Origin: Pachyrhynchus sulphureomaculatus
Taxonomy: Eukaryota > Arthropoda > Insecta > Coleoptera > Curculionidae
Assembly (NCBI GenBank): GCA_019049505.1
Contig: CM032454.1
Span: forward strand, 148,200,292 to 148,264,291
Length of the DNA stretch: 64,000 nt
Reading direction: 5' to 3'
The position numbers and the translations under genes are program-made. Every line of letters starts with the position of its first letter. Positions within the stretch are counted from its first letter, which is position 1. The notes beneath the pieces are model-generated. The model was not told where the DNA came from, searched no databases, and saw only the letters and a list, made by a program, of their open reading frames with translations. Positions 1-10,675 of the stretch are shown piece after piece.

Positions 1-902
1 ACTATTATCGTCACTGCTTATTCCTTATGTCACCTAACGTAATAAAATATATCCTATAACCTGGCCAGAGAACATATGTATGTTTAACAAAAAAGCACGT
101 AAATCGGATAAGTGGTTCTCCAGTGATAAGCGCACTAACGGACAGACAGACAGACAGAGAGACGTTGCATTTTTATATATTATAGATATTCTTTGCTACA
201 TGATATTGTTCCATATTTAATGGTTTAGCATGTTTAAAAAAAAAGCACGTAAATCGGATAAGTGGTTCTCCAGTGATAAGCGCACAAACGGACAAACAGG
301 CAGATATACGTTACATTTTATATTTATTATAGATGTAATAAAATATATATCTATAACCTGGTCAGAGGTCATGTATGAATTTAAAAAATCACGTAAATCG
401 GATAAATGGATCTCGAGGGATAAGCGCACTAATGGACAGACAGACAGACAGAGAGACGTTGCATTTTATATATGTTATAGATATAGATTATTATTATTAT
501 GTAACCTGGCCAAAGAATACATGTATGAATTTAAAAAAAAGACACATAAATCGGATAAGTGGTTTTCGCGTGATAAACACACTAATGGACAGACAGAGAG
601 ACATTGCATTATATATATATTATAGATATTCTCTGCTACATAATATTGTTCCATATTTAATGGTTTAGGTGGTGTATTGCAAGGCCACGCGCTAGCGGCA
701 AACTTTTTTCCGACATCATTCACTATTTTACGTCACTACTCATTCCTTATGCTACCTATCGTAATAAAATATAGCCTATAACCTGGCCAGAGAACATATG
801 TATGTTTAAAAAAAAAAGTACGTAAATCGGATAAGTGGTTCTCCAGTGATAGGCGCACTAACGGACAGACAGAGAGACGTTGCATTTTATATATATTATA
901 GA
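1..902 (-). mobile_element. Helitron-like non-autonomous element, tandem-module part (partial, H1)
   Basis: Five diverged copies of one module lie at about 60-190, 215-335, 350-490, 500-630 and 780-902. Each has a core like 'acgtaaatcggataag', then 'gataagcgcactaa', a short GACA microsatellite and 'gacgttgcattttatata'. Read on the minus strand every module starts 'tctataatatatata', which resembles a Helitron 5' terminus. The same modules occur in two further elements (1864-3271 and 55880-57463) that also end in CTAG beside a short GC hairpin, as Helitrons do. Here the 3' end lies off-window or is lost. Short ORFs inside are by-products of the tandem repeat. Helitron assignment is inferred from termini; no Rep/helicase gene is present. 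Confidence 0.55.
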
Positions 903-980
903 TTTACCAATTTACCAATAAGTACATTGTACTAGTCTTATACTCGTCTCTACTAGCTACAAATGCTATTTTTTTACTTT

Positions 981-1572
981 TTAGTGTTCCGTACGGAACA
1001 CTTATAAGATGACTTCGGTCTCTGTCTGCCTGTCTGTCACATCCGATTTTCTCCGAAACTATTTGTCATAGAAAGTTAAAATTTGCTAATAATATAGGAA
1101 TTGATGGCTTCATCAGAGCCGTGTAGTTTTGAAAGTTAAATTTTGACTTAAGGGGTTTATTTTTTTACTAGGTCATCGAGTGTGGTGTTAAATTAAAGCT
1201 TGTGAAAACACGAGTAAAAATATATATATAATGTAATACTTGGGCTCACTTTTCCTTGTATTATTTTTAAAAAATCGCTAAAAATCGCTGTCCCCCCACC
1301 TTATCTGGAAAAGTACTGAACACAAAATTTTGAAAAAATTCTGGAATATTCTCCACGGGGTGTAGATTGAACGAAAATTATCACCTTTAATAATTTATTT
1401 GGTATATAAAAAAAAACAAAAATTCAAGGTCATCAGTATTCAGTAAAGATTGGAAACAAACTTTGTTGGAAACTCCTTTGGAGTGTGTTTTGGGAAGTCA
1501 CTGATCCGTTTATACCACCGTAACAACGTACGGAACACTAATTGTGCTAGTTCAACTTGCACTTGACCGGTT
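981..1572 (+). mobile_element. Family B dispersed element, copy B1 (helentron-like, non-autonomous)
   Basis: The 5' end carries a perfect 18-bp palindrome 'gtgttccgtacggaacac' at 984-1001, followed by 'cttataagatgacttcggt' and a GTCT-rich run. The 3' end repeats the palindrome half inverted ('gtacggaacactaattgtg'), then an imperfect hairpin 'gtgctagttcaacttgcac', then 'ttgaccgg' and a T run. Seven other full or partial copies occur in the window. Subterminal inverted repeats, a 3' stem-loop and T-rich flanks fit helentron-associated elements (HINE/DINE-1-like). That class is inference; the repeat itself is certain. Confidence 0.7.
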
Positions 1573-1863
1573 TTTTTTTAACTTTATGCTTTACTAAATT
1601 TTAAAACAAAAATAAAAGCAGACAGAGAAACGGAAGAGCGACATAATAAACAAATAACTTGAGTTAATTTGTACTCTTAATGGCTAATAAAGACCCTTTT
1701 AAAAGGCAATAACCAAAACCTCGACCTATAACACTATAAAATATCTTAGTTCAGAGTAGTGTAAACCGCAGTTGAGTACACTGTGTTTTCTTGTGTGTAG
1801 AGGAAAGAATTTTTAAATAGAGCTCAATTTAATTTACCTTTTTCTGTACATTTTATACCTAAA

Positions 1864-3271
1864 CTAGCCGTGCCCGCGGCTCCGCTCGCATGGACTTGAT
1901 TCACTACTATCGTCACTGCTTATTCCTTATGTTACCTAACGTAATAAAATATCTGCCATTATTTCTTCTTATCTCCCATTATTTCTACATAATTTCCATT
2001 ATCTAGGCTTATCTCTGCTCATCTCCCATTATTTCTCCTTATCTCCCACTATTTCCCCTTATCTCCCATTATCTCACCTTAGCTCCCATTATCTAGGCTT
2101 ATCTCGACTTATCTCGCAATATTCCTCCTTATCTCCCATTATTTCTCCTTATCTCCCATTATCTCACCATAACTCCCATTATTTAGACTTATCTCTGCTT
2201 ATCTCCCATTATTTCTCCTTATCTCCCATTATTTATACTTATCTCCCATTATCTCACCTTATCTCCCATTATCTCACCTTATCTCCCATTATCTAGGCTT
2301 ATATCGAATTACCATATATAGAACGTATGTATAAATTTATAAAAAACACGTAAATCGGATAAGTGGTTCTCAAGTGATATGCGCACTAAGGGACAGACAG
2401 ACAGAGAGACGTTGCATTTTATATATATTATATTTTTTACAATATGATATTGTTCCATATTTAATGGTTTTAGGCAGCATATTGCAAGAGGACGCGCTGA
2501 GGGTAACTTTTTTTCCGACTTGATTCACTATTATCGTCACTGCTTATTCTTTATGTTACCTAACGCAATAAAATATATCCTATACCTGGCCAGAGAACAT
2601 ATGTATGTTTAAAAAAAAAACACGTAACGCACTAACGGACAGACAGACAGAGAGACGTTGCATTTTATATATATTATAGATGTACACGTAATAAAATATA
2701 TATTTATAACCTGGTCAGAGAAAATATGTATGAATTTAAAAAAAATCACGTAAATCAGATAAGTGGTTCTCGAAGGATAAGCGCACTAACGGACAGACAG
2801 AGAGACGTAGCATTTTGTATATATTATAGATATAGATATAGATAGATAGTTATTATTATATAACCTGGCCAAAGAATATATGTATGAATTAAAAAAAAAG
2901 ACACGTAAATCGGATAAGCGGTTCTCGCGTGATAAACGCACTAATGGACAGACAGACAGATAGAGAAACATTGCATTCTATATATATTATAGGTTATAGA
3001 TATTCTCTACTACATAATATTGTTCCATATTTAATGGTTTAGGCTGTGTATTGCAAGGGAACGCGCTAGCGGCAAACTTTTTTCAGACTTCATTCACTAT
3101 TATCGTCACTGCTCATTCCTTATGCTACCGTATAGCCTATAACCTGGCCAGAGAACATATGTATGTTTTAAAAAAAAAGCACGTAAATCGGATAAGTGGT
3201 TCTTCAGTGATAAGCGCACTAACGGACAGACAGACAGACAGAGAGACGTTGCATTTTATATATATTATAGA
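1864..3271 (-). mobile_element. Helitron-like non-autonomous element, complete-looking copy (H2)
   Basis: On the minus strand the element ends in CTAG (1864-1867) followed by T, preceded by a short GC hairpin (GCGG-AG-CCGC at 1876-1885). These are the 3' hallmarks of Helitrons. The opposite end, read on the minus strand, begins 'tctataatatatata' at about 3271. Modules with the 'acgtaaatcggataag' core lie at about 2320-2430, 2590-2690, 2700-2830, 2870-2990 and 3150-3271. They are separated by a spacer containing 'ccgacttgattcactatt'. A 20-bp minisatellite occupies 1951-2304. No coding sequence is supported. Confidence 0.6.
1951..2304. repeat. 20-bp minisatellite inside Helitron H2
   Basis: About 17-18 tandem copies of a 20-bp unit, consensus 'atctcccattatttctcctt', with variants such as 'atctcaccttatctccc' and 'atctaggcttatctc'. 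The array interrupts the Helitron sequence between the 3' terminal block and the 5' modules. Units abut directly, with no unique spacers. Confidence 0.9.
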
Positions 3272-3583
3272 TATTGGCTTTTACAAAGATTACATTTTAT
3301 GATGTTATCTTGGTGATTTTTTTTATAGCCTGTCTGTTGTCTGATTGCATAGATCTATTAATAATATTTAATTAACAGTCAATGTGTGAAACCTAAGGAA
3401 TAATATGTTATTTATTTTATTATTTAAATATTTCGTAGTCCTATCTATTTTATTATTTCTTGTTTTACTTACGAGTAGTTAGGGCGGAAGCCCCGCATGA
3501 CTGCCCTTGATTTTATTGCACGATTCATTGCTAGTGGGTTAGAAGTAGAAGAAATGGAAATTGTCTAATAGTGATGATAATAA
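3272..3583. other. No gene recognised (312 bp)
   Basis: AT-rich unique-looking DNA between Helitron H2 and TIR element X1. Nothing beyond 'aattgtctaata' at about 3559-3570, which recurs at about 4319-4330 just beyond X1. Confidence 0.5.
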
Positions 3584-4260
3584 TTGCAACGCTTATTTTG
3601 GTAGGCCACTGTCTTTATTTTTATTTTGAGCATGCGCCCACCGTTTGGAGCTTGCGCAGTAGTAAAGAGAAGAAATTAAATATAAGGACTCAGCTGTTAT
3701 CGTTATTTGAAGCATGCGCCCAGCATTCGGAGCTTGCGCGATATTGAAACAAAATAAGATGATCCTTTATTAAGAATAACAATCTCCCTTATTTAGGAAC
3801 TTATAAGAGAGGTTATTTGAAGTTCGTTATTCTTATCGCTACTATGGTAGGGCCCGTTTTTTCCCTACTTAGGTATACAAACCACTAAGAAAATTAGTAA
3901 AATTGAAATGATAATCTCTTATTGCAAATAACACTGACAGCAGTTAATTAGTGTTCAGATTTTGTTGCTACAGTGTGTGTAGTGCTAATTTAAAATGAAA
4001 TTTTATTTATCACACATTCGTATGGCCTTGGGAATATTGAAGGAAGTGATACAAACCTGGTAGACACAATTTTAATTTAGAAACTTGTGTTGACCCATCA
4101 AATATTAATAACTGGTGTGCTTAACCATTAAATGAATGAAAAAATCCCCTAAATTCACACGAGATGAATACTAACCTAACCTTGTAATTCCTTCGCGTTA
4201 ATACTGCGTATGTTTGAGACACCGATAAGGGCAAAGGCATGCGAAAAATAAGCGTTGCAA
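3584..4260 (-). mobile_element. TIR element X1, uninterrupted copy
   Basis: The two ends are inverted copies of 'ttgcaacgcttatttt' (3584-3599 and 4245-4260), indicating a DNA element of about 677 bp with short terminal inverted repeats. Inside are 'gagcatgcgc'-type motifs at about 3629, 3711 and 4237. The segment matches, in reverse complement, both flanks of the LINE at 21409-23554, so this copy represents the pre-insertion state of that site. No ORF is supported, so it is non-autonomous. Superfamily unknown; no clear target duplication was seen. Confidence 0.6.
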
Positions 4261-4678
4261 AATCTCTCTAATAACAACTCTTTGATAATACGAGTAATAA
4301 CAACTGTCTGACAATATTAATTGTCTAATATAAATAAACAGGCTGATACCGCAGATATCTGTCTGTTCAAAAGCATATATTGCAGATATCCGAATGTTCA
4401 AAAAGAAAATAAATAGGCAGATAGCGCAGATATCCGTGTGTTCATGGTTTATCATTTTAAACGAATTTTATAAGTGAATGTTACAGTATGTTAAATCACT
4501 TTAAGATTAAAATTAAACGTTTTAGTTGTTTAATTAGTCTTTATTTTATTTCAGGTATGACATCCCGATCTTGATTCCTCGAATAAGGCAAAAATAGTTA
4601 AATATCAGTCGTATCTTTATTAAACTGTAAGTAAGAAGTTATTTATAAATACAGTATCACCACGACTGTCACGACATC
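4261..4678. other. No gene; short degenerate repeats
   Basis: Three spaced copies of a motif like 'gcagatatccg(a/t)(a/g)tgttca' at about 4352, 4383 and 4417. The small minus-strand ORF across them is repeat-derived. Otherwise nothing recognised. Confidence 0.4.
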
Positions 4679-4680
4679 TA

Positions 4681-5558
4681 CAGTCTGTCAAGTAAGAACG
4701 TGTCCGCGATAATTCTTTTTTGTTAGGTGCCATTCTAGCGATTCAACAAAAAATCGGTAGAGGGAATCTTTGTCTATGACGCATTTTAGTAAAAGTATCA
4801 GTCGATTCCGAACTTTCGTCGAAATGACGTAAAATCCAGTCATTTGTTTGGACGTCGGTTCGAGGCAGTCTTTCTTTGTTCCCATTCAAAGGAGTCTAAA
4901 ATGACACATTCCGCGGCTGCTAAATATGTTAAAAAGTCGGGGTCATTTGTGAAAATGCCGGTAAATCATTTTAATAAGACGAAAAATGTCGACGACTTGA
5001 CAAAAAGTGGCTCGGCAAGTCACTCCGAAAGTCGAAAAACGAATCGTGTCTTTGTTTTCACGAGATCCGAAATTGACGCTGCGTCAAGGAGCGGCAAAAT
5101 TAACAAAATCGGGTTTGAATTTGTGTCATGAGACCATTCGACAACATCTTCGTGCTCATGATGTCAAATTCCGAAGCACGTTGAGGAAACCTTTGATGGG
5201 CGAAAATCACGTAGCGAAGCGGCTCGCTTGGGCCCACGATAAGATCCTAGAGTAGCCCTCACAATCGCTGGACGCCAACCCTATTGAAAACGTTTGATCC
5301 TTTGTAAAGAGAAAGATCAGGGGACTCTGAGGAATTTAACTCAGTTGCCTCGCGAGATTCGAAAAATTTGCAGAGTATGCAGAAAATCTCGCCCACAGCA
5401 TACCTCGAAAGGTGCCAGGCGATTATTGATGCAGGAGGCGATTACTTACTACTTACTAAGGTAATCGTGCCGTTGTTAGCACACCAAAGAATACATTGAT
5501 GGCAAAGATTTTTTTCAAAACACATTTTTTCAAGAACACGTTCTTATTTGACAGACTG
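4681..5558 (+). mobile_element. Tc1-like transposon family A, copy A1 (internally deleted)
   Basis: Ends are inverted repeats 'cagtctgtcaagtaagaacg' (4681-4700) and 'cgttcttatttgacagactg' (5539-5558). TA dinucleotides at 4679-4680 and 5559-5560 are the expected target duplication. At 878 bp it is shorter than an autonomous Tc1 element. The interior holds a frameshifted transposase relic. Four more copies lie at 10862-12310, 19763-20647, 38738-39429 and 60249-63000. Confidence 0.85.
4901..5446 (+). pseudogene. Tc1-like transposase relic in A1
   Basis: From the ATG at 4901 the frame reads a helix-turn-helix region beginning MTHSAAAKYVKKSGS. A shift then gives KVEKRIVSLFSRDPKLTLRQ and ETIRQHLRAHDVKFRSTLRK, the usual paired HTH DNA-binding part of Tc1 transposases. 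At about 5240-5300 a further shifted frame gives SQ-LDANPIENV, the region around the catalytic E (NPIEN). The catalytic core between the HTH and this point, including both aspartates, is missing, so the copy cannot encode active transposase. The C-terminal LPREIRKICR-like part follows. Family assignment rests on HTH order plus the NPIEN motif and TA-flanked TIRs. Confidence 0.8.
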
Positions 5559-5560
5559 TA

Positions 5561-6911
5561 TGACAGTAAAATAAAAAAATATCTCGTACACTTATAATCT
5601 TGTAGTTGTGTAAAATCGTTGTGAAAAACTGGTGTTTTATTTTATTCTTTATTTACCCAACCAAGAAATACAGTTGGGTTTTTTTTGTTGTTGAAGTACT
5701 CGTAATAAGCAATTAAATACATATGTATAAATTATAATAAACTATCTTTGTGAATAAGCAGTACAAGAAACCAGTTTGAAGTTACAAAACCCCATAAAAA
5801 AAACGAAGAATTTATAACTATAAATAATTAATGTTTTATATAATCGACCTTAATTATTATCAATGCACAATTAAACTTGTAAAAATGTATTGTATTATGT
5901 TGTAAACATATTCGTAACTACATCGTAACCAATGTATTTGATCAGAAGCGAATGGCGAACCTATATTTACTTTATATTTTTTTTTATTTTCTGAAACAAC
6001 TTTCAGTATGCACATAAGTTATGGTTCTATGTTATTAGGTTGTTGGCTTTTTTAAAAATAATCGTCAATCTGTCTATCTTGTGCATAATACAACAACTAC
6101 TGAATAGATTTTTTGATATTCGTAATGTTTATGAACAAATCCGAAAAAAAGAGTATTTAGAGCAGTCAGAAACCGAAAAAAAAAATTTGACGAGCACCCT
6201 AGTTTAGCCGTATTTTTTCGAAATATTTGGAACATGATGCCAGGGTGGTGCAAGCCTAAATTGAGGGTATCAAAAAAGCACAGATATTTTTATGTTAATA
6301 GACCAAGAGGGCGACCTGAAATTTCGACCTCTCTGACTAACCGTTGTTCATTCTATCAGGCGAGTCGAATAAAAGCCTTTAACTTTGATTTTGTTGCCCC
6401 CATGCCCTGGAATGTTCAAATAAGGTCTAAAATGCTACATCCAAAAGTGGACTGTCGTTTAACCACTTGAATCAAGTACATTTGTTGACACTAAAAAAGT
6501 CGAGCGCCCCGAAGGACAGACGCAGCCGAGATCGGACTCAGCTTTAGGGCCTAAAAAGCGTCGATCCAAAAATGGACCGTCATTTAACCATATAAAATCA
6601 ATAAATTTAAAGTGTATTTGTTTGGAGTGGATAGCAGAATACTCTCATTGTAGTTGCAAATACATGTTGGGGTGCGCCAAAAAAAAAAAAGAGATTTCTT
6701 ATGCATTTTACTGGATTTTGCTACCTGTTTTGAATTATTTTTAAGGGTTCACTCTATTATAGGCAGAAAACCTCTGCTATACAATAGAATCATAAAATGT
6801 AAATGAAGGTTCTTCGGTAGCATAGCCGTCCGAGCATAACCTGCTTTTAGTGTTTAATAAATAAAATTATCTTAAAAATAAAGTTATAGAAATATAAGAT
6901 TTATTACCAAA
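5561..6911. other. No gene recognised; one short direct repeat
   Basis: AT-rich DNA with no supportable coding sequence. A diverged direct repeat is visible: about 6422-6478 and 6548-6604 share 'atccaaaa(g/a)tggac(t/c)gtc' followed by 'tttaacca', offset 126 bp. The 78-aa ORF at 6234-6470 lies across this area and has no recognisable motif. Confidence 0.4.
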
Positions 6912-7600
6912 AATTTTTTATAACAAATAGATGCTTTTACTGCACTCTACCGGCGACTTACTAAGTCATTCAAGCAGAGCTGCCAACACGGCTGGCAATT
7001 TATTTGCAGAAGCGCACCTTTCTCGAGCTTACTGCTCGAAGGCATAGATGGCGCATTGGTATAACAATTAAAAATAAACGAAAAAATCGTAATTCTTAGA
7101 AGTTACCAAAGTGTTGTGTTCTTCGCATTTGCTGAACCATCCCAGGACGCGTTTCGCCGTGTCACGGCTCATCAGCTGGGCTGGGATGGTTCAGCAAATG
7201 CGAAGAACACAACACTTTGGTAACTTCTAAGAATTACGATTTTTTCGTTTATTTTTAATTGTTATACCAATGCGCCATCTATGCCTTCGAGCAGTAAGCT
7301 CGAGAAAGATGCGCTTCTGCAAATAAATTGCCAGCCGTGTTGGCAGCTCTGCTTGAATGACTTAGTAAGTCGCCGGTAGAGTGCAGTAAAAGCATCTATT
7401 TGTTATAGTTTTCCGTTAGTTACTTGGATAAAGGACTAAAAGTGTGTTCTTGTATTTGCTGAACCTAGCTCAGCTGATGAGCCGTGATACGGCGAAACGC
7501 GTCCTGAGATGGTTCAGCAAATGCTAAGAACACAACACTTTGGTAACTTTTAAGAATTACGATTTTTTCCTTTATTTTTAATTGTTATACCAATGCGCCA
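6912..7600. repeat. Foldback-type long inverted repeat (palindrome) with a partial third arm
   Basis: The segment about 6915-7148 recurs as a near-perfect reverse complement at about 7184-7408, so the DNA can fold into a hairpin with arms of about 225-235 bp. The central spacer is about 35 bp and contains 'gacgcgtttcgccgtgtcac'. After a short break a second, inverted version of the centre (about 7455-7490) and a partial arm (7507-7598) follow. Long palindromes with a tiny loop are typical of foldback DNA elements; no transposase is present. The near-identity of the arms argues for recent origin or gene conversion. Confidence 0.85.
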
Positions 7601-7782
7601 AAAATTTTTTAGTCTATAGAACTATGTATATATACAAATTCACAATTCACGATATATAATTACAATCAAAAACAATCATCTTCAAATCTGAAGACTCGAC
7701 TTCTCTTAAATTGATAATTAAAGGTTCTATTTCCACTGTTTCCTCGATGTATTCGTCAAGTTTTCACATTTTATTTTCTTCT

Positions 7783-8866
7783 TCTATAACATGTCGAATA
7801 ACATTTTTCCAATTATCCTCTTTGATCTTCTCTATTCTGGCGAGTAATAATTGCCGTACGTCTTGAATTTTGAACGTGGTGTTTTTCCTTGCAACGAAAT
7901 TTTTCATTTGTGCCCATTCAATTCGCAACGATATGGAGGTATCTAAGCACTATGATATTCCGGTCCTTTGTCATCTCATCGACTGCGTATTTCTTGAACT
8001 GTGCCTTATTTTGTTTCGCAATTTTGAGAAGTTCCGCTTTTAACATATCATCTTTATGTTTAAGATTTTTGTCTCTTATCATTGAAGAATATCCGCTTTC
8101 TTCCATAAATTTGTCGGGAGTCGTTCTAATAATCGAGAATGGTATGGGGCATTGTCTAATATTATAACTGATTCTGCTGGTATACATTCAATCATTTGTC
8201 GGAAGTACTCCTCAACAACATCGACCGTCATCTCCTCATGGTAATCTTTAGTTGACTTTCATTCGAATTCCAATAAGCCACCGTCGAGAAATCTGTTTTC
8301 ACTACCAATATGTACTATAATTAGCCTGTGACGTTTTCCTGAGGGGGGTTGTAATGTTAATAATTTTTTCACTGTGTGTCCCTCATTAACCCAAGTCGCA
8401 TCTAAATAAAAAATATTTCTTTCTTCGGCTCGAAATTTTCCGATTGCTCGTAGATATTCACTTCTCCAACAAATTATTTCTGTTTTATTGATAAGAACAG
8501 ATTTTCTATTGTGTTTTTTCCCAACGAAAATTGAGGTTACGAAGCATTTTCCATAATTTCCACTTTTTAAAATCTAGTAAATCCTGATCTTCTCTGATTT
8601 CTTGCAAAACTTTATGTAGTGTGGGTATTTCTTTCTTAATAAAAAAAATGGTGTACTTCTTATTGCGTTTTTAAAGTCTTCATCGACCTCTAAGAGCCCA
8701 TTTCCTTTGTAATTCTAAGGTTCGTTGTAAGGACCGCGTTTTCTTTCTTTTAGGAATCTATGGGTAGTTGCTGATGCAACTCCCGTCATGATGGCACAAG
8801 TTTCCACAATTTCACGGACTTGGCTTATTGGCTGTTGATGCACCAGGCCATCGTGGACGTTAAGTA
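7783..8866 (-). pseudogene. IS630/Tc1/mariner-type DDE transposase pseudogene
   Basis: Minus-strand reading starts at an ATG near 8866 (MILNVHDGLVHQQPISQVRE, an HTH-like N-terminus) and is broken by several stops and shifts. Recognisable catalytic blocks are FYLDATWVNEGHTVKK (first D), SVIILDNAPYHSRLLERL (second D) and IEWAQMKNFVARKNTTFK around the expected E. The gap between second D and E is long (roughly 80 residues), the same architecture as the better-preserved genes at 34598-35677 and 39985-40925, though the sequence is clearly a different family. Downstream KIKEDNWKNVIRHVIEEE matches the usual C-terminal helix. No TIRs were identified. Nonfunctional. Confidence 0.75.
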
Positions 8867-9479
8867 TCATTGTTTTTCTCGTAGGGAAAATGCAGTTTTA
8901 CAGACTCCGCCAAGTTTGACTGGGGCAAAACTAAAAGTTGAAGTCATCGCAGTTCTGATTTGAACTAAGCGTACTTCAAGTTTTATTTTTATCCTTACAC
9001 AGTGTATTTTTATTGCTTACCTAGGTACTTAGGTACCTATCTACCGAAGTACTTTGGTTAATTATATTCGAAGAACTGCTAAAATCCCAAATAATTTGAT
9101 TGTACCTATTATCATTAAGCTTTATAACACTGTAGATTTCTATTTCTTAAGAATTGTGAATTGTACTCGTTTAGGTCTTTATCATACAAATAAGATTTTT
9201 AGTTTCATCATTTAAATTAAACTTTGAAATGCGTTGATTTGTATAGCTTATTGTAAAGTTTAGAAGGCATGTAATAAAATATCTTTTAGAAAAAGGTTGC
9301 ATTGTTGTATAGAGATAGAAAATAAAGGTGATTAAACCTAAAAATGCAAATAACTGATAGATACATTTCGGGCGCTTATGGTTTATGATAATTTAATGTT
9401 TGTAACCCATGTTGTATGCTATCAACTCCAAACAAACGGACTTTAATTTGTTCTTAATAAAATAAGGGGGAACCAGCAA
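8867..9479. other. No gene recognised (about 610 bp)
   Basis: AT-rich, no motif, repeat or ORF that I can support. Confidence 0.4.
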
Positions 9480-10211
9480 AAGGCAGAAGCCGCCAATACC
9501 GGAAGATGAAGCTGAACCCGCTTTTTCCAGCCAAAAACGATCGTTTTTCATAGCATGGTTGAAGCAATCGAATTAGTGGACATAATACTCTCCATTAATC
9601 GTTTTTGCTCTTTTCAAAGTAATCGACGTGGGTTATGCCGCATGCATCCCAAAACACTCTAGCTATGACTTTGTCGGCCGATAAAGGCGCCTTGGCCTTC
9701 TTTGGCACCGATTCGCCACGAAAACCCACTGTTTGGACTGTTCTTTGGTCTCTGTAATGAATTGATCTTTAACATCGCCAAACATTCCGCCCGTGTTTAT
9801 TGTCGCGGCACCCATCTTGCGGAAAGCTTTCTGAATCCAAATGAGTTACTAAAATATTCTGCACCCGTTCAGTTGACAAGCCCACAGTCTCAACAATCTC
9901 AGGCACTTTCATCTTCGATCATTTATTACTATATCATGGATTTTTTCAATCATTTCTGATGTGGTGAGCTCATTTGGACGACCTGGACGTTCTTCATCAA
10001 AAATGCTTGTACGGCCGCGTTTAAAGTCAGCTGTCCAATATTTTATGGTCGATAACGAATGTCTAGAGTCCCCATAAACTTCACTGAGTTTCGCTTTTAT
10101 CTCATCATCCGTTTTCTTTTTCAAAACCAAATATTTTATCACTGCTCGATGTTTAATTTTTTTCCATTGTAATATCACAATAGTTGTTCTATTTAAACGG
10201 CTGCCACTCAC
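9480..10211 (-). pseudogene. Mariner transposase pseudogene (N-terminal two thirds)
   Basis: From 10211 a 100-aa open stretch contains the mariner HTH: HRAVIKYLVLKKKTDDEIKA, STIKYWTADFKRGRTS and DEERPGRPNELTTSEMIEKI. In the next frame are KIREIVETVGLSTERVQNIL-like and SVPKKAKAPLSADKVIARVF. The latter is the strand that follows the first catalytic aspartate in mariners, ending in FWDACGITHVDYFEKS. The frame is shifted near 9909 and lost before the second aspartate. Mariner (DD34D group) is clear; activity is impossible. Confidence 0.85.
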
Positions 10212-10331
10212 AAACTAGATCATGTAGCGATTTGACAGGATTCTTATGAAAGATTATGTTTACGAAAAATATAATTTTTAATACTAGTAGCGCCATCTCT
10301 GGTTTAGGCCAGGTACTTATCATACAACCTT
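9480..10331 (-). mobile_element. Mariner element E1, 3'-truncated
   Basis: On the minus strand the element begins at about 10331 with 'ggttgtatgataagtacctg', the same terminus found inverted at the 3' end of the mariner remnant at 57478-58139. It breaks off around 9480 in the catalytic region, so only the 5' TIR and part of the gene survive. Confidence 0.75.
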
Positions 10332-10354
10332 CGTACTAAGCAAGAATACCTAAC

Positions 10355-10675
10355 CCCATTCTTTCCCCTCATTTTGCGGATTTTTGGTCTGTATTTTCGA
10401 GTGTGGCTTATATTACGTGCCAATATTTAACCCCTTCTTTCCACTCATTTTGTGGACTTTTGGTCCGTATGGTCTATTTCGAGTGTGGCGTGTTCTAACA
10501 GAGAATCTCTGAAAACAGACTTAAATTATATAGCGGTATGTGAATATTTACCCCTTCTTTTCACTAATTTTGCGGACTTTTGGTCCGTCCCTCATATGCA
10601 CTTTGTTGTTTATTTTCGAGGGTGGCGTACCTAAACAGGGAGTCTCTGAAAACGGGCTTAAATTATGTACCTGTG
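10355..10675. repeat. Diverged tandem repeat, about 2.5 units of 110-130 bp
   Basis: Three copies of a block with 'ccccttctttccactcattt', then 'gcggacttttggtccgt', 'ttttcgagtgtggcgt' and 'gaatctctgaaaac' start near 10355 (partial), 10425 and 10550. The function is unknown; the 60-aa ORF over it follows the repeat. Confidence 0.75.

Noticed and set aside
217..723. Overlapping ORFs on both strands (SLENHLSDLR- and RKSDKW-type peptides)
   Set aside because: They are translations of the tandem Helitron modules; the same peptides recur wherever the module recurs, and frames are not conserved.
1951..2304. Possible CRISPR array
   Set aside because: Units of 20 bp abut without unique spacers, there are no cas genes, and the context is a eukaryotic transposon.
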